From assembly GCF_021018895.1 (NCBI RefSeq), contig NC_079380.1:11598236-11662235 (forward strand): 64,000 nt of DNA, in the 5' to 3' direction. Every line of letters begins with the position of its first letter. Within the stretch, counting starts at the first letter, position 1. This DNA comes from Seriola aureovittata. Its lineage: Eukaryota; Chordata; Actinopteri; Carangiformes; Carangidae. Below, piece by piece: positions 1 through 12,404 of this stretch. The notes below the pieces were generated by a model. It had not been told where the DNA came from and searched no databases. It was given only the letters and a program-made list of their open reading frames with translations. The position numbers and the translations under genes are program-made.

Positions 1-68
1 GAGTACAAGTGTGCAGGATTCGTTTTTGCATCATCTGGGTGATGAAACTGTTTTCTCTGTGTTTACAG

Positions 69-996
69 GTATTTCAAATACTGGCAAAGAAGCATCACAA
101 CATCATTCGCATCAAGCTCTGTTCCTCTGTCATATTCTATTAACCGCTCCATCCTGCTCCCAAGTCAAGGCTGGCCTCGACTCTGTGAGTAGGCCTGTCT
201 GACTATCTGCCGTTGAGCGCAGCTGATGCTCCACTTTCTTTCTCTCTCTGTCAGATGCCACTGACCTTTGTGGCTTAAAACGGTTTGCCTAGCAGGTGTG
301 CTTTCCAATGGGGACCGGGGGTCTCACCGTGCTGATTAACAATGCAGGGTTCCTGGCCAGAGGCAGCCTGCAGGACACCGGTCCTGAGGACTTGCAGAAG
401 ACCGTCAACACCAATGCCATGGGCCAAAATGAGGAAAGAGGAGGACCAAGTGTTGTAACTAACACACAACTTGTAATGCTGCATTTTTTCAAAATAAAAG
501 AAGGAAATTGGGTGGCGCCAAACCACTATTCGGTGAAAGTTTCCAGTTCCCACCCTCCGACTTCCTCTCTTCCTCTCAGTGGTCATCATTAGAATTTTGT
601 GCAATAGCGACGGCGAGTGAGATGTCTGAGTTTTCCAGCAGCAAAGCAGCCGTCCTCAGCATCTCCTCACTTCTGGGTTCATCAGAATCCTCATATGCCT
701 GCTTCCCAGCCGTCTTCTATCGCATCAGCAAGATATTTACAGACAGCCTGCTGTCACTGTGCCCTGCTACTCAAAGGCCTCATCTTACAGCCATCCAGGG
801 GAACTGTTCACCCGTCACCCCAGCTGCTCTGTCACTGTTCTTTTCTCTGCTCCCTCCTTTTCCTCCCACTCCTCTGCTCGCAGGAAGGTTTGAACACACT
901 GAGACACTGACACTCCAGAGGAGCTGTAGAAGGACGAGATCCTGTTTTCTGAGCTGCACCCTGGCCACGTACACACTGACAAGGGTAGGCAGGAGG
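69..996 (+). pseudogene. C-factor-like short-chain dehydrogenase remnant
   Basis: Pieces of a short-chain dehydrogenase/reductase of the C-factor/sniffer/carbonyl-reductase-like type, in order on the plus strand. 69-184 encodes QILAKKHHNIIRIKL, the strand before the cofactor-binding aspartate region, and then runs into a stop; the matching SINRS continuation is in the next frame. 311-424 encodes LTVLINNAGFLARGSLQDTG, containing the family NNAG motif. 640-740 encodes AAVLSISSLLGS and FPAVFYRISK, the active-site SS and YxxxK segment. 930-990 encodes ELHPGHVHTDKG, matching the LHPGWVxTDMG motif. The 424 end has no GT donor, the first piece is frameshifted and no complete frame joins the parts. 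I infer a decayed copy, possibly one of a local cluster whose 5' end lies outside the window. A functional gene with poorly predicted splicing cannot be excluded. Confidence 0.6.
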
Positions 997-1007
997 TGAG
1001 TCAGCAA

Positions 1008-1882
1008 GTTTCCACTGACCTCACTGGTTCATCCCTGAAGTATATACAGTGAAACAATGTGGAGGAACCAGAGTTGACTCTGAATGTTTACTTTATTAAC
1101 TGAGAAGCACAATATTGACGTCATGTTGTATGATTTCATATTTCACACACAATGGTTAAATGTTTATGCAGTGACTTTGTGATTTCTGAAAATAGCAAAG
1201 AAACAGCTGCAATATATGTGCCAGAATCACAGTCATAAAATGTCATCTTCAAATCCAGTCCACCAGGATCACAGGATTACAGCCTCCAGTATCTACCTAA
1301 TTTTCTTATTCTGCTTTGTGAAATAAACGGGCGCTCATGCAGACACTTGAAAGCTGCATTAGAATATTGATCGGCATAAAATGGACATGTAATGCAGGAC
1401 TGGCTTTTTTTACTCTTGCATTTAGTTTCAAGTTGGTTTTAAGCCTTTAGACTTTGCTGTGTCTTTGCACTCATAATTCTCCCATGACCTTGCTTTGCCA
1501 CCGCTTTTTATATGCTTCTTAGTTTTTTAACTAACAGTGAGATGAATTCGAGTCCTGTGCGAGTCTTCATAGTTGTGTGTTTGTGACCACCAGGGGGAGA
1601 TTGATGCTCAGGAGAGTGTGTGCAGGGGATGCTGAGCTTGATGGCCTCCCTGACTGAGAAGCAGATGGAGCCCTTGTGGATTATAAAGGCAGGTCCATCC
1701 CCTGGAAGCTTTAAACAGCTGCTTTGTGCTTCGTTAACTGCAGTCAATCACTAAATGAACCCCTGTGAAATAAGCCAATTATTGTTCTAATCACTCAGTC
1801 GATGCTTATTTTACACACCGACATCATCTGCTTAAACGATTTGATACTCATGCATTTATGTTCTCTATAAGGTTTTCTCAAA
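1008..1882. other. Intergenic, no gene recognised
   Basis: No coding signal is visible between the dehydrogenase remnant and the TRIM gene. A perfect cAMP-response-element octamer (TGACGTCA) lies at 1116-1123, but with no promoter context it may be chance. The right part probably includes the 3' untranslated region of the TRIM gene on the minus strand. Confidence 0.5.
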
Positions 1883-4597
1883 TCACCACGTCGCACTGTT
1901 CCACACAGCCACTTTGACGGGGCAGATCTTGAGGGGTTTGGGGTTATTCCCATTGATGTTGGCTCCGGGGCAGAAGAAGGGGTACATCTTCTCAGTGAAG
2001 AAGTCGTTGAAGGTGTAGATGGGCGTCATGCTGACCGGGTTGGAGAAGATCACCTCTCCGGAGTCGTAGTCCAGCTGCACCCGGACTCGGGTCAGCTCCC
2101 CCTCCGGGTGAAGCGGGGTGCTGGGTCTCGTCATGGCCGAGTACTCGCCCTCGTAGTGCGAGATCATCCAAAAGCCGCCCTCGGGACAGCCAGAAATGCG
2201 GCCTTTCCTGTCGATGGACTCCTTGACCACCCCGAGCATCCAGTCCACCTTGTCGCCAATGTCCACTTCCCAGGCGTGGCGGCCCGAGGTGAAGCCCTCT
2301 GAGCCCAGCACGAACACAAAGTGGCCAAAACGTTCAGGATTGTCCGGGAGCTGCTTCAGGGATCCGCTGTTGGCCACACTGGTCAGGTCTGAGGAGAGAG
2401 ACAACCAAGAGTAGGCAGTGTTGGGGTCCAGGGTGATGGGTGCTAAAAGGAAAAGAGAAAAAAAACAGATGAAGGAAAGCGGACGATTTCCTCTCAAAAT
2501 TCAAGGCACATCTCTAAAAAGGGCTCCACAATTAAAAGCAACGATATCAGATTTCACACACACACACAGCCTGTTGAGTGCTTACTGTACTGAACCAGCT
2601 CCACCATCTTCTCCCACACGTGGTACTTGAGGGAACTGACGTGTTTGGCCACATTCATAAGAGCACCTGACACTTTTTCTGGATCCTTCTGTGGGATCTG
2701 TGCCCTGAGAAGAGAATGCCATGCAGGAGTATAACTAGAAAGCTCAATCTACTTATAAAGTAGATACTGCAGAAGATTAAACGTGTCTTACCTTTTCTTC
2801 GTATTAGCATAATTCTGAAATCAAAAGAGAGAGTTTTACAACCGCTGCAAGGTCAAGCGAATTCAGAGAGAGGAAAACATTTCGAATCCTCTCACCTGAA
2901 GGAAGAGAGCATCACTGGACGCGATCTCGTTCTCAATGGCAATGACGGCGTGAGAGAAGGTGAGGATGTCTCTGGTGATGCTGTCGGACTTCTTCTTCAC
3001 CAGCTCCCTCTTCTCCTCGTCCTCCTGCTGCAGAGAGGCCAGTCGGGCCGCCTCCTCCCTCTGCAGAAACTCACGGAGCTGCTCAAACTCCTCCTTGATC
3101 TCCTTCTCTGTGGCCTGAGTCTGGTTCTAGCAGACGTGGGTCAACAGGAAAATATACTGAATGTAAAAAAAGCCTTGTCTGTGTCGGCTTCTCTTTATCT
3201 ACATCCCCTTTGGGATTGTCAAAATAAGAGCAATAAGGTCATTACTTTTGGATTACTTGGATTTATTTTTAGATTATGTCTTGAAATCTTGATTAAATGT
3301 GTTCCCTGTCCATACAAGGAGAAGAAAATAATCATAATATCATCATAACCCTAATACAACCCTTTTAGGATTCTGTGGGTTCCATTATTTATCTCTGAAA
3401 GCATCACTATGATATATCTCTTGGACTCAGTTCATTTTTGTACCAAACACTTAATTAAAAATCCTGTAGCTTAAAAAAACAAACAAAAAAAAAAAAACAT
3501 CTCCATGGGAAACTATGCGTCTTAGGGAAACTATGCGTCTTTTATAACACCTTGGCTGACATGTTTATACACTAACAGTGGGCGGCTCAACTTCAGTGAT
3601 CATGCAGATCCTCTAGTGTTTCGTGGATCTTTGTGTTTATTGATACCTTGATGTGGACAGTTGTGTCATCACACTCCTGCTTGGCCTCATACAGGTGACG
3701 CAGGTTCTTCTTCAGAGGAATCAGCTCTTTCTTCAGCTCTGCCTGAGGGGTGAGGGCAGAGAACGTGTCAAAATGTCACAGAATGTTCATCCTAGAAACT
3801 GGCAGCTGAAAATGATCCTAACATCATCTTGATGACACTGAGCCTAAAATGGGAAGTGTTTCTGATGTTCCTGACTTTGCACAGCTACTAAGAAGGGATG
3901 TCAAGTATAACCACTTTTCTGAGTTTCAGAGCAGTGATGTGAAATTTTAAAATGTGGATTATAATGGTTAAATCCCTCAGTGCATCTCAATTAATAACTG
4001 TAAGCAGGTAGTCTTTTTAAAAGCCTGAGGGACTGCAGACAGACAAGAGCAGATTACCTTGAGGTCCTGCGCTCCCTCTTCTAAGGGACACACTCTGTGT
4101 CCTTGGTGCTTCTTGGAGGTGTGACACACACAGCACAAGACTTCAAAGTCATCTAGACAGAAGAGTTTGAGAACCTCCTCGTGTGTGGTGCACTTCACCT
4201 CCACCATCCCTGCTTCCTCCCCTGTCCACCCGGCCACCGTCCCAGCTGGGGACGTCTTGCGCTCCTGCTCCTTCAGGAAGGTGTCGGCCACGTTCTTCAG
4301 GGCCAGGCTGACCGTGGGCTCTGTCAGGGAGCATTTCCTCCTGCAGACGGGACACTCGCGCCTGGCTTTCTTCTTGTTCCAGAACTGCTGCAGGCAGGCC
4401 CGGCAGAAGCTGTGGCTGCACTTGAGCACCACAGGTTCCTTGAAGATCTCACAGCAAACAGGACAGGACAGTTCCTCTTCCAGCATGGAGCCTGAGCGCG
4501 AGGAAACAGCCCGCGGCCGAAGGGCTAAAGCTACCTTGGGACTCTGGAGGAAAGAAAGTTTCCCAGGTTGAGAGGAAGCTCGTGGGCGCAACGCCAT
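1883..4597 (-). CDS. TRIM35-like RING E3 ubiquitin ligase
   Basis: Six coding exons, from the 5' end: 4058-4597, 3647-3742, 2896-3126, 2792-2814, 2586-2704 and 1883-2442. They total 1569 nt, a 522-residue protein. Residues about 40-85 form a C3HC4 RING finger (CPVC, CSHSFC, CPVC). A B-box 2 follows (CTTHEE...CVC...HQGHRV, about 135-175). The next two exons are charged coiled coil (RHLYEAKQE; EEFEQLREFLQREE). The last exon is a PRY-SPRY domain (DPNTAYSWLSLS, FTSGRHAWEVDIG, YPFFCPG). The 96/231/23/119-nt exon pattern is the classic TRIM class IV layout. Family knowledge: ubiquitin ligases with substrate binding by SPRY. The closest named relative I recognise is TRIM35 (the CLEDKELLCC-type B-box, QYRVWKKM-like and YTFxxxF segments), but fish have many such paralogues, so no symbol is given. 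The start at 4597 has an ideal ACCATGG context; an internal Met (MLEEELSCPVC) is an alternative. The N-terminal 37 residues contain ALRPRA twice. Confidence 0.9.
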
Positions 4598-4739
4598 GGT
4601 AGGTTCCTGTTGGCGGGACACTGCTTTTAAAGCTGTGGTTGTTCTGTTCCAGAAAGTGCACTCTGATAATAAGGAGAAGTACTCCTCTCTGACTGTAGTC
4701 CACAGAGTAATCTGAAGACAGTTTATGAGCAACCAGGGT

Positions 4740-5270
4740 TATAGATCAGCTGGGACTTGAAGAACTGGTTTACTTCACTTGTAGTAAATACAGGACATGT
4801 CATCAACCCTTATCTGCAAGCCACACCAGGGCTCTGTGAAGCAGGACTCCAGCTGAGTCAAGAGGGATGTTTTTCTTCTTCACAGAAGAAAGTGTGCTGC
4901 GGAAGTGCTCTGGCAGTTTTTAGTTTAATTTTGAGTGACAAGAAGAGCAGATGCAGGAGGTAGAAGCTGGGTATAGTAGGGCACTGGTGATTTTACAGAA
5001 TTCAAAACAGCTGCATAAAACTCTGCTGTTGCACATTTATAATCTAAAAATACTACAAAACATATTTTGTGTTGAACTGGGACAGATCTCTTCACTTTAC
5101 CACCTTCCTTGATTTACATGTGAGGCCTGCAAATGACCCTGCTGAGCTTAACCAGCACTATCAAGTCTACTAGGGTAGATCTTATTACATTACCTGTGAT
5201 GGCCTGCTGACACTCACAGTGATTTTGCTGTCTCGTTAAATGTCATACATATTTCAGGAGGACACAGGAG
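4740..5270. other. TRIM upstream region, no gene recognised
   Basis: AT-rich DNA upstream of the TRIM35-like start. It presumably contains that gene's promoter and any 5' untranslated exon. No open frame here resembles a known protein. Confidence 0.4.
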
Positions 5271-5277
5271 GGGGAAG

Positions 5278-5312
<35 letters not shown>

Positions 5313-5410
5313 TAATATTGCAAAACAATCCAGCAGATCACAGCATTCTCTCTCCTTATTCTTAACAGCAGAAAACTTAACTCCCAGTGTGTGTGTGTGT
5401 GTGTGTGTGT
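5278..5410. repeat. (CA)n and (GT)n microsatellites in inverted arrangement
   Basis: An alternating CA/CG tract at 5278-5312 is followed about 75 bp later by a (GT)12 tract at 5387-5410. The tracts are reverse complements, so the single strand could fold into a stem of roughly 20 bp. Confidence 0.9.
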
Positions 5411-5419
5411 AGCAAAGAC

Positions 5420-7011
5420 CAAACAGAAAGAAAACTGCCATGTTGATGTTATTATTGCATTATAATTGGACAATGACAACAGTGTAATACAAAGCCATCA
5501 AAATAATGTCTTCTTCTCAGTGTTACAGTGTTCTAGCATCAGTTTCAATACATAACCCCATTTAGATATTCATTAACTGTAAAGAATGAAACAAAACTAC
5601 AAAATAGCTTCATACATTTGGATATACTGTAAAGGTTAACACCAAAGGATTTTTTTTAAGACATGTGTTTACCTACGCAGAGTAGTGGGTGCGACACTGC
5701 CTGTTTTTCCTCTGCTGGACACATGATGGAAGTAGTTTGGTATCATTCTGCTCCAGTGACAGTATACTTCATTTTTCAGCACCATCATGCACCAGAATCC
5801 ATACTTCTAACAAAATGTATAAAATGCATGAAATGAGAAAAAAATAAAGGCATTTTGTTCTTAACAAATCCTTTTTCTTTTTTTTTTCCTTACACAACTA
5901 CTCCATCTCATGCCTCTCTCTTTTCATTAATACTGCTCTCTGTAATGCTTCAAAACCATTAAGTAGTTCCAACACAATCAAATTCTTCATCACACACCTT
6001 GTTTTAAAATAGACATCACATCACTTTATATAAAAACACTAACTATAAAAAAAATCCACACAATCCACAAACCTGGAAACCAATCTGCTTCTCACTCCCA
6101 CATATTGACCTTCAGTAAAAAGGTCAATTAACACTGATTCTTTTTTAACACTGTCAAATGTATGAAAGTAAGGAATGTGCTGCTGTCTGCACAGCTGACT
6201 TCATTACAGCATGGAGTGTGTCAACAGTGGGCAAACACCACTGATCTTTAAGTCAGGAGCTACAGTTTACTACGACCTTTCTGCAACCATATTGTTTTCT
6301 TTTACCATAAAAAAAACAACAAAAACAAACAAACAAAAGAACAGAAAACCAGCAGAATTCATGATGAAGATAAAAATATAACAGCACATGCTTGTAAAAC
6401 CGATCCGTAAGAGTAACATCGAGTGTTTCAGGATGACACTGTACTGTGTTTCAGGGAGGCCGATGCCTTGTACTGTGCAATAACTGTGCCGCTCACCAGG
6501 TGAGGTACAGTGCAATCTCTGTTCACGTCTATTGTTGGTTTACAGCGCAGTGCAACAGTGCAATGTGGAAAAAAAAAAGAAAAAAATCACATTTTTTTTT
6601 TTGCTAAGTATCAAATATCTACTTTGTGTTAGCCGTTGTCTGTCATTTCTCCCATATTAGAGACTTGTGCTGTACTTGTTCCACTGCCAGCAACTACAAC
6701 AATGACATGCAGGTTCATGTGATGCGGTCAAAGGGAATGCTCATCAGCGTGCTTGTAGTTTCTGGATAAAGCCGGAAGACAAATAAAAGCACTTGGGAAG
6801 TCATCACAGACACCTTCCTCTCCCATTAACTGGTATTATCCTCTTTGTCTAGGCAGAGTCTCCCAAAAGGGTACACTCTAAATTAAAAATAGTAGGAGTA
6901 TACACTGGAATAAAAACAAACTCATGACGGTAGTGTTGTGTTTCCTAGTAGTGCTTAAATGTTGTGGGCGTCACGCACGCAGAAGTTGTTCTGCTCCATT
7001 AGTTTCTGTGG
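5420..7011 (-). other. gipc1: Probable gipc1 3' untranslated region
   Basis: About 1.6 kb of AT-rich sequence downstream of the gipc1 stop, with homopolymer runs and no coding signal. I infer that much of it is the long 3' untranslated region of gipc1. The exact end was not determined because no convincing minus-strand AATAAA was singled out. Confidence 0.4.
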
Positions 7012-9921
7012 TTACACCCGCCCAACCTTAGCATCACCGATGGCACCCCAGACGTCGAAAACAAATTCATCAGGGAAGGCGAAATCTCCCAGGGTTTCAT
7101 CTAAAGCCTCGGCAAACTCATCAGGGTTCTTTTTGTCCTTTCCCAGCTCCACCATGGTAGCCGCTAAGGGAGAGAGAGAGGTCAGAGAACATTTAGTGAA
7201 CACACTAGAATTACTGTCTTGCAGTTGTTTGCCTCTGCTAAGCAGTTAAGTTGCAGTTTGCATCCATGTCTGTCCAGGCTCATATAATATATGCAGTGGA
7301 GACTTGGAATGAATTTAATGAAAGGTTTTAAGTGTATTTCACCACAATTAGCATACGAATTCTTGAGTTATGGACAAAACTGTGTTTTGTGAGGTCACAG
7401 TGCCTAAGTGCCAATGCCTCAGGCCACGGCTGTTGTTCTTTTTTTGTTCTTTTATCCCTTTTATGTTAATTTGTCTTTCAAGGTGATAATGATAAAATGG
7501 CTTTCTCTTTCAAACTGCAGAACTAAAATCGTGTTTTGCTCTGTGGTCAATGAACTAGCAGCTCTGCAGGCTGCAAATGTTATAAAATTGTGGCCCCAGT
7601 GTTCTGTGGACTGGCCTCTTAAGAGCCAATTAAAAGCTGATTCATATTTTGAGGTCACAGTGGCTTTCACCTTTGACCACCAAACTGTAATCAGACATCT
7701 GTGCCAAATTTGTAGAAGAAATATCCTCCAGGCGTTCCTGAGATATTGCATTCATGAGAATGGGACGGATGGGTGGACAACCAGAGAACATAATGCTTCT
7801 TGTACCGGGGTTTGGGTTGTTCGTCCATCCAGATGGACCGCAAATAACACTAATCAATTATAACACCATTAGAGCCAAAACACACTCGCAAAGACACACT
7901 TACCAAGCTCGCTGTCTCTGATGCCCATGTAGCTCTCAAGCAGGTCGTCCACCTTCTCAATGGCCTTTTCCTCAAACGCAGAAGGCTGGAGGGAAAAAAA
8001 AAACACAACACACAAACTCAGCAAATTATAAACATTTTTTAAACAGCACAAAAACCTGTTATTAGTCAACAGGTGTTGTAAACACACTCACCAGTTCTTC
8101 CACAGTAGCAGGACCTTTAGATCGCAGCCGGAGGGTTCCTCTGCCAGTCCCCAGCTGAACCCCTGATGCCGACCTGGACCCTCCAGACCGCTGGCTGATC
8201 ATATCTACACAAAGCAATCAAACATCCCATCAACACTTTGGACAGTACTAAAAAAAAATGGCTTCCTTCTTCATTGTCAAGCTGTGACAGTGCTGAACAT
8301 CATGCCCTGTAACACTATCACCTACTCTTTAGATAAACTCCATTTCATCCATTTTTTGGTGTGATCCTTTTCAGGCTGTTGCTTATTTTAACTGAAGAAA
8401 ATGGCTTAATATATTTCATGTTTACTATGAGCAGCAAAGGCACTTATTTCAATAAGTTAGGCTTCTGTCTTTTATGTGGTAAGGTTTTAGAATACTATAA
8501 ACTATATATATTAAACTACTATGATGACTGAAAATAAAGTTTAAAAAAAATTTAGTATGTCGAATTAAACGCTATAAAATCTAAACTTGAGTGCAGCCTT
8601 CATAGCCACAAGTACGACATAATTACCTGCTATTAGTGGAGTATGAGAGTAACTCAGAGTGCATAGTGATTGTTTCAGGTAGTGCAGATGAGGCTCTGAC
8701 TTAAGAATGAGAAGCATGTTGTGCTGCCACACCACAACACTGTCTTACATATGTCACAATTAAACTCATCTCTCAGATGACTTAATGTTTCCTCCTCCCA
8801 CACTTACCAAAGGCCTTGAGAGGCTCCACCAGCTTGATGGTGAACTCCTTCCCTTTGGGCAGCTCCTTCAGCATTTTGGCCACCTCGTAGTGTCGGCAGC
8901 CTATCAGGCGATGGCCGTTGATAGACTCGATCATATCGCCCACGTTAATAACCTGAATCTGGTGGATGACGCTCCCCTCACGGATTCTCTGAAAACAGCA
9001 AATATCAAATTAACAAACCAACACACTACACATCTTGTTGTGTTTTCCTTAATACATGTAATTTATTCTCATCCTATGTGCAGCTGTTATGTCTATGTTT
9101 AGTCCAGGGTCATGTCTCTCCCTGTGGACACTTGACTCAAAACAAATCAATTTCCTAGGACAGTTCAATGTTCCTCACCTTGATGAAAGCATAGCCAGCT
9201 CCATTATCAGTGATCGTCAACCCTAGTGCATCTTCCCCTTTGAACACGTCTATTTCCTTCTTTTGGCCTTTAATGTGGGCAAAAATAAAGTCCTCCAGTC
9301 CAATTTGACCTCCCAACAGTTTATCCATGTCCACCTTGTGAGTGTTCAGTGTGCAAAACATAACCTGAGGAGGGACACAACAAACAAAGCTGACATCTTA
9401 AAATGTATTGTTTTGTCCGACCGAAAGTCCAAAACACAAAGATATACAGTTTACTACGATATACTGTATGACAGAGAGAAACAGAAAACAGTCATTTGAA
9501 GCTGAAGGAGCTGCCCGAAGGGAATCTTTAGCCTTTTTCCAAACATTTTCAATCAAATAGTAAAATAATTTATCTGTCGATCAGCAAAATTGTTTTAGTC
9601 CTAGTCAACACACTCACTCACCTCAGATGGTGGTATCCCAAAGGCCTCACCAATCTTGGCATAGAGTTCCCGGACATTGCTGAAGCCCTCTATACGGCCG
9701 GTAGGGCTGCCGTGAGCGAGCTGGGTGTGGAAGATGAGGCGAGGTCTCATGCTGCTGGGTGGGGGAGGCAGACCTTCAGAGGTGGCACCTTCTCCCAGCC
9801 CGACAACACCCCCATCTAGGCCATCCATACCCGGCACATTGAGACCTGCGCGGATGGGCTCCGCTTCCTCGTTCTCCACTAACGGGGACGCCTTCTTCCT
9901 TCTTCCCAAACCAAGAGGCAT
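7012..9921 (-). CDS. gipc1: GIPC1 PDZ adaptor protein
   Basis: Six coding exons from the 5' end: 9622-9921, 9179-9364, 8808-8988, 8092-8204, 7904-7985 and 7012-7163. They total 1014 nt, 337 residues; human GIPC1 is 333. The N-terminus [20 protein letters not shown], the GH1 segment ([17 protein letters not shown]), the PDZ domain ([18 protein letters not shown] ... [13 protein letters not shown]) and the C-terminal GH2 domain ([20 protein letters not shown] ... [19 protein letters not shown]) match throughout. Family knowledge: a dimeric adaptor that binds C-terminal PDZ ligands on receptors such as neuropilin, plexin and integrins, and links endocytic vesicles to myosin VI through GH2. It acts on the cytosolic face of endosomes. 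All introns are GT-AG. An acceptor at 9929 directly precedes the ATG exon, implying a separate non-coding first exon. Confidence 0.97.
7340..7860. repeat. Dispersed teleost repeat in gipc1 intron
   Basis: The stretch has diagnostic phrases that I recognise from a very common fish interspersed repeat: gaggtcacagtg, ttgaccaccaaac, gtgccaaatttg, gcgttcctgagatattgc, gagaatgggacgga and ggccacggctgttg. The copy is diverged and internally rearranged. I do not assign a repeat class. Confidence 0.6.
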
Positions 9922-10583
9922 AGTAGTCCTACAGGGAGAGCAGAGGGAGTGGAGGGGAGGAGGCTGCTCTGGGGACTTATGCTACAATCCACGCCAACAT
10001 ACACCTGTTCAGCCAAATCAGTGGCAGGTCTGTTGGAGGTTTATGTCACAGCTATAGTATGGTCCTCTAGACCAGCTAAAGAGCTGTCTTAGCCAGGCAC
10101 TGTCAGGGTTTACACATCTACACATCAGAGCAGTTCACATAACTGAGTCTGTAAGGTCCAGCACCCTGCAGTGGGAGGTCTTCAGCTGTAACACAGAAAC
10201 AGACACTGTTCAATATTCATACATTTACCAATGCAATGACATATCGATTGTACAAGCAATTTAACCCAAAGTAATATGTAATGCTGTGAACATTAAGAAA
10301 TATTATAATTAGCATAGCTCTTCCTTAAGATTATACCTTGCTAATGTTAGCTGGTAGCGCTGACACACTTATCTTTCACTTCTAGCAACACAAACAGACA
10401 ACTCTCATGTAGCCAGCAACTTAGCATTTAGCTACTAAAACGGAAGCTAAATCACTGTCTGTTGATCCCGCTAGTAAGTTATAGATTTACTATTTCTGAC
10501 GTATGGAGGTTAGTTAGCTAGATTAACTGTGATCAATGGATGTGGACATGAGGGAGTAAACACGGCAGGCCGGTCGTTCTTAC

Positions 10584-10860
10584 CGGAGCAGGAGTTTTAG
10601 CCAAGTGTCGTTAGCTACCTCTTCCTGCTAGCTTAGCCAGCTAACGGTGCTGCTGTGAGTTGTTAAAAATAACGTTACGTTGGCAGAGAAAGTCCAGTAT
10701 GTTTTGTTGCTCCCCTCCGGACAGGTGGGCTCATCCAGGGGCAGATTGTAGGGTAAATTAAGTATGTCTGTATCGGTATGCAGGGGTAGATTTATCTTTC
10801 TGCCTGCCCAGCAGGGGTGGAACAAGGACGCCTTCAGGGTTCCTCGTAAACCGCACTTCT
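10584..10860 (-). promoter_or_regulatory. gipc1: gipc1 non-coding first exon and promoter region
   Basis: On the minus strand a strong splice donor (CCG followed by gtaaga) at 10578-10583 has no coding frame in front of it. A matching acceptor (ccctgtag) sits at 9929, seven bases before the gipc1 ATG. I infer a 5' untranslated exon beginning at 10584, with the transcription start somewhere between about 10650 and 10860. Confidence 0.55.
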
Positions 10861-10888
10861 CAGTGGAACGATTGTTCTGAAGTCGTAA

Positions 10889-11490
10889 CAGTGTTGGGAG
10901 AAGTATTCAGATCCTTTACCTAAGTAGAAGTACTAACACCACATTGTAAAAATACTCAATTACAAGAAAAGGCCCTGTAGTGGTAATGTTGCTTAAGTAA
11001 AAGTACTAATACCACAGTATAAAAACCATGGGCGTAGGTTCCGTTTGAACATTGGGGGGACACATTGAGCTGAGGGCTCCGGGGTTTCTCCTTTTATAAA
11101 TTTTGAACATCAAAAAGTCAATTTAAATACAATCAGGTACATTTTCATGCACCATTTTGTGCGATTACTGCATCCATTTAGGGTGGAATTGTCATTCATG
11201 TAAAGGAATACACAAAATTCAGCACCAGGTGACTATTCAAAATATAATACAATATAATACAGTCAAGCTCTCAAATTCAAATGTTCCAAGGTGTCAACAA
11301 ATCACAAGCTGTCATTCATTTGACTCTTTGGACAGCTGCTGTGCAGTTTATGCGGGATTAGTTTGTCTGCTGTTATTTTAGCTAGCAAAATTGTATGTTA
11401 TTGTTTTGTTATTTTACTTTTACTTACTTAATTTTACTTTTACTTGAAATACATTTTTTAATAATTAAAAGAAGAAATTTCCCACATCTG
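10889..11490. repeat. hAT-like non-autonomous transposon copy
   Basis: The left end begins cagtgttgggagaagtattc and continues with the aagtaaaagtactaatacc motif seen in many fish hAT-family elements. The right end, read in reverse, begins cagatgtgggaaa and also carries runs of aagtaaaagta. No transposase is present. The 8-bp flanks do not match well, so the boundaries or the integrity are uncertain. A second repeat-like phrase (atgggcgtaggttccg) at 11028 suggests a nested insertion. Confidence 0.55.
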
Positions 11491-12400
11491 AGAAGCTGGG
11501 CCTATTAAACGTTTAGTACTTTTTGCATGTGGATGACTTAAATTATTATCAAAATAGCTGCCAATTAATTTTGATTGATCAACAAATGGTTTCAGTTTTA
11601 CTTTAAACTGTTGGGTAGTTTAATGGATAACAAAGCATCATATCTTAAAATCCTAATTCTTAAAGTAACTAGTGACTAAATGTGTCAGATAAATATAGTG
11701 GATTAAAAAAGTAAAATGTTTCCCTATAAAACACAATCGGGGTATACTAAAGTACATGTACATGAAATTTGTACTTTCATACCAAAATTTTTATTTTAAT
11801 GCCATGTTTGCACTTTATTTTGTACAGTAGTACATAGTTACATTTCAAATCTGAAAAGCTTCTCGGTTGAGAGAGTTGATAGACGTGAGTATACACTGTC
11901 CTCTGGCGGTCACGGGGTGTAAGTACTCCTGACTATTGTAAAAGTTTTATTTTGAAGGTTGTAGCCAGAAGTGTATGCTGCAGGGAAACCCATGATTATA
12001 AATTAATTTTGATAGGCTGCAGACGGTGTACTTGCAGTGCAAGGCTCGTACTGTGATTATGTGCACTACTAACAGTCTTTAAAAGCTACTTTGTTCATCA
12101 AAGAGAAAAAAGATGCAATGTCTGATACTGTATTTCTCTTTCTGTTACTATTTGATTTAGTCAGTCGCATGTGTAGTTATGACAAAGATATAATCTAGAA
12201 TTATCCTGCCTTAATTGCAATGTCACTAATATCAAGGCAGACACATAGCCATAGTCACACTTCCGGTTAAAACCTTCAAAATAAAACCTTGACCATAAGC
12301 GGGCACTATACATATGCTTGTTTTAAACACAACCACTAATGCAGCTGTTTGAGTACAAGAGGTGAATCTTACTTTTTTTTTTTTTTTGAGAGATATTTGG
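11491..12400. other. Intergenic, no gene recognised
   Basis: AT-rich spacer between the hAT-like copy and the probable 3' end of dnajb1. I see no coding signal. Confidence 0.45.
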
Positions 12401-12404
12401 CGAT

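Noticed and set aside
1116..1123. Perfect CRE octamer TGACGTCA
   Set aside because: Isolated in intergenic DNA between a gene remnant and the 3' end of the TRIM gene, so probably chance.
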